8,729 bases of DNA from the NCBI GenBank assembly GCA_035302865.1, contig DATGSF010000168.1, positions 1 to 8,729 on the forward strand, read 5' to 3'. Below are positions 1-5,527 of the stretch, in pieces. The notes beneath the pieces were generated by a model that saw only the letters and a program-made list of their open reading frames with translations, did no database searches and had not been told where the DNA came from. The translations under genes were made by a program, and so were the position numbers. Each line of letters starts with the position of its first letter. The stretch's first letter is position 1. The DNA comes from DATGSF01 sp035302865 (GTDB lineage Bacteria; Bacteroidota; Bacteroidia; Chitinophagales; Chitinophagaceae).

Positions 1-325
1 CACCATCTCTATGTATTTTCAGACCGTGTGTTTCAGTTTTTAAAGCAACAGTGACTTTATCAATTAAAGCTTGCCCAAAAAAGATATAATTTTTTAGACG
101 CAATATACTAGCTTTCGATTTACTAAAACCCATCTTGTTAATATAAGTATCCCTTAATGCAATATTAGCGTCTTTCTTAAAAAACCAATAATATAAGGCG
201 ACGAACTTTAAGAGAAAATAAGCAGCATATCTTCCTCCTTTATCAATTAACCATAAAAAAATAGAGTAACCCTTTTTTGTATTTCCTGAAGAGCCACTCC
301 ATTTTTGTATACTTTTATTTTTCAT
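1..325 (-). CDS. LpxL/HtrB-like lysophospholipid acyltransferase, N-terminal 108 residues (runs off left edge)
   Basis: I translated the minus strand from the ATG at 325 and it stays open to position 1. The protein begins MKNKSIQKWSGSSGNTKKGY, followed by a hydrophobic stretch around residues 20-50 (SIFLWLIDKGG, then AAYFLLKFVALYYWFF). This is the usual start of Bacteroidota lipid A-type acyltransferases (LPLAT superfamily): a short 'W.G.S.G...GY.IF' N-terminus and one membrane-anchoring helix. The catalytic HX4D motif would lie past the edge and cannot be checked. Members transfer an acyl chain from acyl-ACP to a lipid acceptor at the inner membrane. The ATG directly follows the TAA stop of the acyl carrier protein gene with no gap, so the two are almost certainly translationally coupled. 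In aryl-polyene and flexirubin clusters this ACP-acyltransferase pairing is common. A housekeeping lipid A role is the alternative. Confidence 0.82.
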   Translation of the reverse strand, partial: MKNKSIQKWSGSSGNTKKGYSIFLWLIDKGGRYAAYFLLKFVALYYWFFKKDANIALRDTYINKMGFSKSKASILRLKNYIFFGQALIDKVTVALKTETHGLKIHRDG

Positions 326-583
326 TTAGGCAGGTAAAGAAACATTCAATTTTTCAGCAATAAATTGATAGAAGCTTTCCATAGTAACTAAGTCTGTGAA
401 ATCTTCTGGTTTCATTTTAAATCCAAAATCTTTTTCAATAGCTACAATTAAATCAATATAATCTAAACTGTCTAAATCCAGCGTTTCCTTTAATTCAGCT
501 TCAGGAAGAATTTTTTCAGCCTCCACTTCAAAATCTTCAATTAGAAACTCATTAACTTTATCAATTATTTCTTGGTATGTCAT
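326..583 (-). CDS. Acyl carrier protein, aryl-polyene/flexirubin cluster type
   Basis: This 85-residue acidic protein has the four-helix ACP pattern and the phosphopantetheine attachment motif LDLDSLDYIDL, with the modified serine at Ser39. The serine would be charged by a 4'-phosphopantetheinyl transferase, and the protein would then carry growing acyl chains in the cytoplasm. It differs from the housekeeping fatty-acid AcpP, which usually reads 'GADSLDTVEL'. The 'GLDSLDYIDL..IE..FGFK..PEDF' pattern is the one I associate with dedicated ACPs of flexirubin/aryl-polyene pigment or resorcinol lipid clusters in Bacteroidota. The ATG at 583 is the only reasonable start, with no Shine-Dalgarno sequence, as is usual for the phylum. 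It is the first gene of an operon continuing into the acyltransferase at 325. A candidate promoter lies at 634-661. The ACP assignment is secure; the pathway is inferred. Confidence 0.93.
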   Translation of the reverse strand: MTYQEIIDKVNEFLIEDFEVEAEKILPEAELKETLDLDSLDYIDLIVAIEKDFGFKMKPEDFTDLVTMESFYQFIAEKLNVSLPA

Positions 584-633
584 AAAACAAATATAGATTT
601 CTGTGATATTAGGTTAAATTATCTTTTCATTCA

Positions 634-661
634 CAAAGATAGAGAAATAAATAATTTCAAA
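634..661 (-). promoter_or_regulatory. Candidate Bacteroidota promoter for the ACP-acyltransferase operon
   Basis: On the minus strand a TTTG (-33 element, 658-661) is followed after 16 nt by TATCTTTG (634-641), an exact match to the Bacteroidota -7 consensus TAnnTTTG. Transcription would begin near 627 and give a leader of about 45 nt before the ATG at 583. The spacer is one nucleotide shorter than the usual 17-23. A second exact -7 match, TATATTTG at 588-595, sits so close to the ATG that it would give an essentially leaderless message, and it lacks a TTTG partner. Confidence 0.5.
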
Positions 662-709
662 AAAATTTCTTAAATAATCAAAAATAAAAATAAGAGGAAA
701 ATGCATCAA

Positions 710-727
710 GTTTTAAAGCTTTAAAAC
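710..727. repeat. 18-bp perfect palindrome
   Basis: The sequence GTTTTAAAGCTTTAAAAC reads identically on both strands. Flanking TGCAT (702-706) and ATGCA further right could extend a cruciform with mismatches. It lies about 50-70 bp upstream of the candidate promoter of the ACP operon, so a dimeric regulator site is possible. In DNA this AT-rich, chance or a simple hairpin cannot be excluded. Confidence 0.45.
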
Positions 728-759
728 ACATTAATGCAATAATTCTCACTCAAACACCA

Positions 760-792
760 AAAATTCTAAAGAAAAAGCTTAAAATTCTAAAG
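760..792. repeat. 12-bp direct repeat with 21-bp period
   Basis: AAAATTCTAAAG occurs at 760-771 and again, identically, at 781-792. The start-to-start distance of 21 bp is two helical turns, which places both copies on the same face of the DNA. It lies 120-150 bp upstream of the candidate ACP promoter. It may be a tandem operator or a chance duplication in AT-rich sequence. Confidence 0.4.
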
Positions 793-879
793 CAAATAAA
801 ATCTAAATTTATTTTTTTTAATTTTTATTTTATTTGAAAAAAATGTAATTATTAGAATTATGCTCTCTTAAATGTAAAT

Positions 880-906
880 AGCTGATTAGTTTCAAACCAA
901 TCAGCT
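880..906 (-). terminator. Hairpin terminator of the EGF lipoprotein gene
   Basis: AGCTGATT (880-887) pairs with AATCAGCT (899-906), and an inner GTTT/AAAC extends the stem. The single A/C mismatch on the plus strand becomes a G-U wobble in minus-strand RNA, so the hairpin is better formed in the direction of the lipoprotein gene. It begins about 24 nt after that gene's stop codon and is followed by ATTTACATTT rather than a clean U tract. Confidence 0.6.
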
Positions 907-930
907 TCAAAATTAAGGTTAAATTTTAAA

Positions 931-1485
931 TTATTTAATCCATATAGAATGATTTTCGCTTCCTTCTAAACCATATTTATCTACACTATTATCTGGATAA
1001 GTAACGGAATAAGAAAATATAATTTTACCATGTAGACCATAAAAAGTTTCTGGTTCTGCATATCCCTTTCCTTGAATAGTATATTCTTCATTAGCATATG
1101 TTACAGATTGTGAAGGGATATATATAGTATCTTTTTCTATTTTTGCATAAATATCCTTATTAAACTTATTATTAAAGTTTCTTATTATCACATCATCAAT
1201 TTCTTCACCATTTTCTATTGATGTAGCATAGGTAGCAGCGTTAGTAATAGTACCTTTTTCAGTAACTGTCCACGCACCTTTAAACTTATCTCTAGAGATA
1301 GTCTCACATCGCTCTCCTTCATATCCAATTAAACAAGTACAAGAACCATCTTCTTCACAAGTACCTTCATAGGCACAAACAGTAGCTTTACATAAATCTT
1401 CTTTACAAGAGCTTGTCCCAAAAACAAAAGCACCTGTTAATAATGTAAATCCAACTGAAAATAAAACATTTTTATATTTTCGCAT
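931..1485 (-). CDS. EGF-like domain lipoprotein, predicted surface-exposed
   Basis: The 184-residue product starts with a lipoprotein signal: basic MRKYK, a hydrophobic core (residues 7-23) and GTSSC, with the lipidated cysteine at Cys27. The -3 residue is Thr instead of the usual Leu. The next residues, Lys28-Glu29-Asp30, match the K-(D/E)2 lipoprotein export signal described in Capnocytophaga and Flavobacterium, which directs lipoproteins to the outer face of the outer membrane. A compact EGF-like module follows with six cysteines (Cys32, 37, 43, 49, 51, 60) and the terminal pattern C-x-C-x8-C containing GYEGERC. These would form three disulfides (1-3, 2-4, 5-6). Residues 62-184 form one beta-rich domain (KFKGAWTVTEKG onward) that may be lipocalin-like; I do not recognise it firmly. 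The gene stands alone, with its own terminator. The function is unknown; binding or adhesion at the surface is a guess. Confidence 0.85.
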   Translation of the reverse strand: MRKYKNVLFSVGFTLLTGAFVFGTSSCKEDLCKATVCAYEGTCEEDGSCTCLIGYEGERCETISRDKFKGAWTVTEKGTITNAATYATSIENGEEIDDVIIRNFNNKFNKDIYAKIEKDTIYIPSQSVTYANEEYTIQGKGYAEPETFYGLHGKIIFSYSVTYPDNSVDKYGLEGSENHSIWIK

Positions 1486-1539
1486 TCTATAAATTTTAAG
1501 AGATAAATAAATTTATTTAATTCGGCTTAAAAATAATTA

Positions 1540-1563
1540 AACTATTTGAAAAAGCAAATAGTT
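1540..1563 (-). other. Perfect hairpin upstream of the lipoprotein gene
   Basis: AACTATTTG (1540-1548) and CAAATAGTT (1555-1563) form a perfect 9-bp stem with a 6-nt loop, 55-78 nt upstream of the lipoprotein ATG. On the minus strand it is followed by TAATTATTTTTAAG. It could be a 5'-leader structure of the lipoprotein message or a second, back-up terminator for sdhCAB. No clear TAnnTTTG promoter was found in 1486-1704 to decide between these. Confidence 0.45.
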
Positions 1564-1647
1564 CAAGCAAGAATTCAAAGAAATTCTTTTTTTATTAAAG
1601 CTTTTATTTATTTAATACTCTCAAAAGTTATAAATAAATAGAAAGCT

Positions 1648-1698
1648 AAAATTCTTCACCCTTATACATTAATAAAATATATAAGGATGAAGAATTTT
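1648..1698 (-). terminator. Long hairpin terminator of the sdhCAB operon
   Basis: AAAATTCTTCA (1648-1658) pairs with TGAAGAATTTT (1688-1698), and an inner CCTTATA (1660-1666) pairs with TATAAGG (1680-1686). The two blocks are separated by one C/A mismatch. The result is an 18-bp stem around a 13-nt loop, starting only 6 nt after the sdhB stop codon. The stem's own A and T ends supply the U-rich 3' end on the minus strand (GAAGAATTTT). Its position and length suit an intrinsic terminator or a 3'-end-stabilising structure. Confidence 0.7.
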
Positions 1699-1704
1699 TA
1701 ATAA

Positions 1705-2463
1705 TTATTCAGATATTTTCGAACCATCAAAGATACTCTTTATGTATTCTTTATTTAAGTATCCAATATTTTGAATAGAAATACCCTTAGGACAAACAGC
1801 TTCACATGCTTGTGTATTCGTACAAGAACCAAAACCTTCATCATCCATTTGATTAACCATACCTACTACTCTTTCTTTTCTTTCCACTTGCCCTTGAGGT
1901 AATTTTGCTAAATGTGCAACTTTTGCTGATAAGAATAACATAGCTGATGCATTTTTACATGCAGCAACACAAGCACCGCAACCTATACACGCAGCAGCAG
2001 CGAAAGCATCATCAGCAGCAGCTTTCTCAATTGGAATAGCATTTGCATCTACAGCATTTCCAGTATTTACAGAAACATATCCACCTGCTTCAATAATTCT
2101 ATCTAAAGATTTTCTATCAGTAACCAAATCCTTAATTATTGGAAATGCTTTTGCACGAAATGGTTCAATAACGATAGTATCTCCATCTTTATATTCGCGC
2201 ATATGTAATTGGCAAGTAGTAGTTTTATGCCATGGACCATGAGGTTGCCCGTTAATGTGTAATGAACAAGCTCCACAAATTCCTTCTCTACAGTCATGGT
2301 CAAAAGCTACTGGCTCCTCTCCTTCATTTACCAACTTTTCATTTAAAACATCCAGCATTTCGAGGAAGGACATTTCAGAGGAGATATTTTCTATTTGATA
2401 TGTTTGAAACCCACCTTTATCATTGGCATTCTGTTGGCGCCAAATTTTTAAGTTAAGGTTCAT
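1705..2463 (-). CDS. sdhB: Succinate dehydrogenase/fumarate reductase iron-sulfur subunit
   Basis: This is the electron-transfer subunit of complex II, passing electrons from FAD in SdhA through three Fe-S centres to the quinone site in the membrane subunit. Residue numbers count from an alternative upstream ATG at 2478. Cys63, 68, 71 and 89 (CREGICGAC ... C) bind the [2Fe-2S] centre. Cys164, 167, 170 and 229 would hold the [4Fe-4S] centre. Cys174, 219 and 225 would hold the [3Fe-4S] centre. All eleven ligands are present. I prefer the ATG at 2463, giving 252 residues that begin MNLNLKIWRQ. Family members start there, and GGAAC lies just upstream of it, while the longer form only adds MEHYN. 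The gene follows sdhA by about 47 nt and is the last gene of sdhCAB, with the terminator right after it. Confidence 0.97.
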   Translation of the reverse strand: MNLNLKIWRQQNANDKGGFQTYQIENISSEMSFLEMLDVLNEKLVNEGEEPVAFDHDCREGICGACSLHINGQPHGPWHKTTTCQLHMREYKDGDTIVIEPFRAKAFPIIKDLVTDRKSLDRIIEAGGYVSVNTGNAVDANAIPIEKAAADDAFAAAACIGCGACVAACKNASAMLFLSAKVAHLAKLPQGQVERKERVVGMVNQMDDEGFGSCTNTQACEAVCPKGISIQNIGYLNKEYIKSIFDGSKISE

Positions 2464-2510
2464 ATTATAATGTTCCATAATGGTATATTTGAAATTGAGA
2501 AATTATTTTA

Positions 2511-4487
2511 TTATTTATATGATCTTTGCGTTGGTTTTACAATATCAAAGTGTAATTCTTCTTTATGTAAAGTCCATTCTCGAGGTCCTTTATATTCCCA
2601 AACAGCCGTATAAGAGAATTCATCATCTTTTCTTAATGCTTCTCCATCTTCTGTTTGTGATTCTTCTCTAAAGTGTCCTCCGCAACTTTCTGTTCTGTTT
2701 AAAGCATCCAAGCACATTAATTCAGCTAATTCTAAGAAGTCTGCTACCCTATTCGCTTTATCAAGTTCAGGATTCATTCCATTGATTACTCCAGGTATTC
2801 TAACATCTTTCCAGAATTCATCTCTTAATAATTGAATTTCTTTAATTGCTTCCTTAAGTCCTTGTTCATTTCTAGCCATTCCGCACTTATCCCACATTAT
2901 CTTACCTAGTCTTTTATGGAAACTTTCTACAGATTTAGTACCTTTAATTTCCATTAACCTATTCATTCTTTGAGCGGTTGCAGCTTCTGCTTTATCAAAT
3001 TCAGGATGATCGGTTGGTATTGGACCAGTTCTAATTTCATCAGCTAAATAATTTCCAATAGTGTATGGAATTACAAAATACCCATCTGCTAAACCTTGCA
3101 TTAAAGCTGATGCCCCTAAACGATTAGCTCCATGATCACTAAAGTTAGCCTCACCTAAAGCATATAAACCAGGTATAGTAGTCATTAATTCGTAATCTAC
3201 CCAAATTCCACCCATGGTATAATGCACTGCAGGGTAAATTCTCATTGGAACTTGATATGGATCTTCTCCTGTGATTTTTTCATACATTTCGAATAGATTA
3301 CCATATTTTGCTTTAACCACTTCCATACCTAATTTTCTAACTTCTTCAACACTTGGATTGCTAATATGATTTTTATGACATTCTACTTTTCCATATCTTT
3401 CAATTGCAGAAGCGAAATCAAGATAAACTGCTTGCTTAGATGTACCTACACCATAACCAGCATCGCAACGTTCTTTTGCAGCACGACTAGCTACATCACG
3501 AGGTACTAAGTTACCAAATGCAGGATATCTACGTTCTAAATAATAATCTCTTTCTTCTTCAGGAATTTCATTTGGTCTTCTATTATCTCCCTTCTTTTTA
3601 GGCACCCAAATTCTACCATCATTTCTTAAAGATTCAGACATTAGGGTTAGCTTTGACTGATGGTCTCCGGAAACAGGAATACAAGTTGGGTGAATTTGCG
3701 TAAAGCAAGGATTAGCAAAATATGCTCCTTTTTTATGTACTTTCCAAGCTGCAGTTGCATTACAAGCCATGGCATTGGTAGATAAATAGAAAATATTTCC
3801 ATATCCTCCAGAACAAATAAGAACTGCATGTGCAGAAAATCTCTCTAATTCTCCTGTTTCTAAATTTCTTGCAATAATCCCTCTTGCTTTACCATCGATA
3901 GTAACTAATTCTTGCATCTCATGGCGAACATAAGAGGTTACATTACCTAAAGCAACTTGACGCTCTAATGCTTGATAAGCACCAATTAGCAATTGTTGTC
4001 CTGTTTGACCTGCTGCATAGAAGGTACGTTGAACTTGAACTCCACCAAAAGAACGATTGGCTAATAATCCTCCATACTCTCTTGCAAAAGGTACACCTTG
4101 AGCAACACATTGATCAATAATATTAGCACTTACTTCTGCTAATCTATACACATTTGCCTCTCTGGATCTATAGTCTCCACCTTTAACAGTATCATAAAAT
4201 AAACGGAAAGTAGAGTCGCCGTCATTTTGATAATTTTTAGCAGCATTTATACCTCCTTGTGCAGCTATAGAGTGTGCGCGACGAGGAGAATCATTATAGG
4301 TAAATGTTTTTACTTTATATCCCATTTCTCCTAAGGAGGCAGCAGCAGAAGCTCCAGCTAATCCTGTTCCTACTACTATTATATCAATACTTCTTTTATT
4401 CGCAGGGTTAACTAATTTACAATTAGCTTTATAATTCGTCCACTTTTGAGAAATCTCTCCAGATGGTATTTTAGAATCTATTCTCAT
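2511..4487 (-). CDS. sdhA: Succinate dehydrogenase/fumarate reductase flavoprotein subunit
   Basis: This 658-residue catalytic subunit oxidises succinate to fumarate at the inner face of the cytoplasmic membrane. It has an N-terminal FAD-binding Rossmann motif (VVGTGLAGASAA, glycines 40, 42 and 45). The RRAHSIAAQGG motif has His72, the expected covalent FAD attachment site. Substrate-site residues follow: His266 in HPTCIP, Arg330 in PRDVASRA, His422 in HYTMGG and Arg456 in NRLGASAL. The usual flavin-contact segment GLYALGE is at 440-446. The C-terminal helical domain includes the conserved SCGGHFREE (601-609). Nothing is missing, and the length is normal for Bacteroidota homologues. It is the middle gene of the operon: sdhC ends 52 nt upstream and sdhB follows. 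The sequence alone does not settle whether succinate oxidation or fumarate reduction dominates in vivo; aerobic oxidation is the common role in the phylum. Confidence 0.98.
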   Translation of the reverse strand: MRIDSKIPSGEISQKWTNYKANCKLVNPANKRSIDIIVVGTGLAGASAAASLGEMGYKVKTFTYNDSPRRAHSIAAQGGINAAKNYQNDGDSTFRLFYDTVKGGDYRSREANVYRLAEVSANIIDQCVAQGVPFAREYGGLLANRSFGGVQVQRTFYAAGQTGQQLLIGAYQALERQVALGNVTSYVRHEMQELVTIDGKARGIIARNLETGELERFSAHAVLICSGGYGNIFYLSTNAMACNATAAWKVHKKGAYFANPCFTQIHPTCIPVSGDHQSKLTLMSESLRNDGRIWVPKKKGDNRRPNEIPEEERDYYLERRYPAFGNLVPRDVASRAAKERCDAGYGVGTSKQAVYLDFASAIERYGKVECHKNHISNPSVEEVRKLGMEVVKAKYGNLFEMYEKITGEDPYQVPMRIYPAVHYTMGGIWVDYELMTTIPGLYALGEANFSDHGANRLGASALMQGLADGYFVIPYTIGNYLADEIRTGPIPTDHPEFDKAEAATAQRMNRLMEIKGTKSVESFHKRLGKIMWDKCGMARNEQGLKEAIKEIQLLRDEFWKDVRIPGVINGMNPELDKANRVADFLELAELMCLDALNRTESCGGHFREESQTEDGEALRKDDEFSYTAVWEYKGPREWTLHKEELHFDIVKPTQRSYK

Positions 4488-4539
4488 TATAATAATCTTT
4501 TAATCTATGATAAATAATCTTGAATTTTTTTTATGCTTA

Positions 4540-5211
4540 TTAACCAATCCAACCTAAATAGAAAGCCCACGGCATAGCAATGAACAATCCTGGGATAATA
4601 ATAGCAAAAGCATAACCCACATTAGTGATTAGTTTTTTGTATTTTCTTGGACTTAATCCTAAAGTATGGAAAGAACTCCAAAAACCATGTGCTAAATGCC
4701 AAGCTAATGATATACATCCAATCGTATATACAATTACTGGTCCAATGCTTGAAAATACAACTTGCATTTTATCATATAAATCAATTTCTTCTCCTGAGCC
4801 TAAATGTTGCTCATAACGATTAGGAATCCAGAAATGGTATAAATGCACCACTAAGAACAATAATATTAATGTTCCTAACAAACCCATAGAACGAGAATAC
4901 CAAGAACTAGACTCATTTCCAGGCTTAATTTCATAGTTTACTGGACGCTTCTTTTTATTTTGACCAACTAACATTAAAGCTTGAACTGCATGTAAAATCA
5001 GCCCTACAAACAATCCTATCTCCATCGTTCGAATCAGAAAGTTTGTGCCCATAAAGTGTGCCGCATTTAAGTATAACTCCCGTCCATTCGGCAAAAATAC
5101 TAAGGCATTAATATAACAATGGACGATTAAAAATAGAATCAGGAATAAACCTGTTGCCCCCACCACTATCTTTTTTCCTACAGATGAGGTAAATGCATGT
5201 TTCCAATTCAT
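4540..5211 (-). CDS. sdhC: Succinate dehydrogenase cytochrome b subunit (five-helix, di-haem type)
   Basis: This integral membrane protein anchors SdhAB and carries the haem and quinone sites. Starting at the ATG at 5211 it has 223 residues, beginning MNWKHAFTSSVGKKIVVGATG. Five hydrophobic helices are visible at roughly residues 14-38, 62-84, 110-130, 152-176 and 195-220. Histidines sit inside helices 1 to 4: His31 (IVHCYIN), His74 (LILHAVQ), His123/126 (VVHLYHF) and His172/175 (WHLAHGF). This is the four-ligand layout of di-haem Wolinella-type subunits, so menaquinone is the likely partner (inference). A GTG at 5259 would add 16 residues. I reject it because the likely promoter -7 box ends one nucleotide before it, and the family start is at SSVGKK. 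It is the first gene of sdhCAB. Confidence 0.95.
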   Translation of the reverse strand: MNWKHAFTSSVGKKIVVGATGLFLILFLIVHCYINALVFLPNGRELYLNAAHFMGTNFLIRTMEIGLFVGLILHAVQALMLVGQNKKKRPVNYEIKPGNESSSWYSRSMGLLGTLILLFLVVHLYHFWIPNRYEQHLGSGEEIDLYDKMQVVFSSIGPVIVYTIGCISLAWHLAHGFWSSFHTLGLSPRKYKKLITNVGYAFAIIIPGLFIAMPWAFYLGWIG

Positions 5212-5260
5212 AGAATGTGTGTTTTTAAAAAGAATTGTAAAAATAAAGTCATAATTCACG

Positions 5261-5268
5261 CAAATATA
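5261..5268 (-). promoter_or_regulatory. Candidate -7 box for the sdhCAB promoter
   Basis: The minus strand reads TATATTTG, an exact match to the Bacteroidota -7 consensus TAnnTTTG. The start of transcription would lie around 5254, giving a leader of about 43 nt before the ATG at 5211. No convincing TTTG -33 partner is present at the expected distance, so confidence is moderate. Confidence 0.5.
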
Positions 5269-5507
5269 AGTATAAATTGAAGAAAAGCTAAGCTTAACGC
5301 AATAATTTTAATAAGCTCCTTCCTTTATTGCTTTCTTTTAATAATAAAATAAGAACAAGAATTTTCAAATTTATTTCAGTTGCAATAAGTTATATGGCAT
5401 CATAGATTGTCATTTTGCCTCTTAAATAATTTTTCCAACATTTGGTTAATTTATTAGTATTTCCAAGCCACGCTTACTTAATTTCCGTATCTTTATCCTA
5501 AATTTAA

Positions 5508-5515
5508 TATTTTTG
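5508..5515 (+). promoter_or_regulatory. Candidate -7 box for meaB
   Basis: TATTTTTG matches TAnnTTTG exactly and ends 12 nt before the meaB ATG, so the leader would be only about 7 nt. A weak TTTC at 5482-5485 is 22 nt upstream. Another near-match, TATCTTTA (5488-5495), would give a longer leader. The sequence does not decide between them. Confidence 0.35.
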
Positions 5516-5527
5516 TCAATATAAAAA

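Larger units (their letters stand above)
584..930. other. 347-bp non-coding intergenic region
   Basis: This very AT-rich gap separates two minus-strand genes and has no credible open reading frame on either strand. From right to left it contains a hairpin terminator for the lipoprotein gene (880-906), a T-rich tract around 808-835, a 12-bp direct repeat (760-771 and 781-792), an 18-bp perfect palindrome (710-727) and the candidate promoter of the ACP operon (634-661). Nothing resembling a tRNA or a known riboswitch was seen. Confidence 0.7.
5212..5527. other. 316-bp divergent intergenic region between sdhC and meaB
   Basis: No gene was seen in this AT-rich gap. It holds the leader and a -7 promoter box for sdhC (5261-5268), a weaker promoter candidate for meaB (5508-5515) and three copies of the heptamer GCAATAA. 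These lie at 5299-5305, 5382-5388 and, inverted, 5325-5331. Because it separates divergent genes, any regulator bound here could affect both operons. Confidence 0.65.

Noticed and set aside
588..595. Exact TAnnTTTG match (TATATTTG) directly before the ACP start codon.
   Set aside because: It would give an essentially leaderless message and lacks a -33 partner; the pair at 634-661 is better.
931..1485. The EGF domain as a sign of eukaryotic origin or contamination.
   Set aside because: The gene has a bacterial lipoprotein signal with a Bacteroidota export motif, no introns and base composition like its neighbours; EGF-like lipoproteins are known in this phylum.
1569..1595. Small stem AAGAATT/AATTCTT followed by a run of T on the plus strand, resembling a plus-strand terminator.
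   Set aside because: There is no plus-strand gene upstream for it to terminate, and the stem is short and AT-only in an AT-rich gap.
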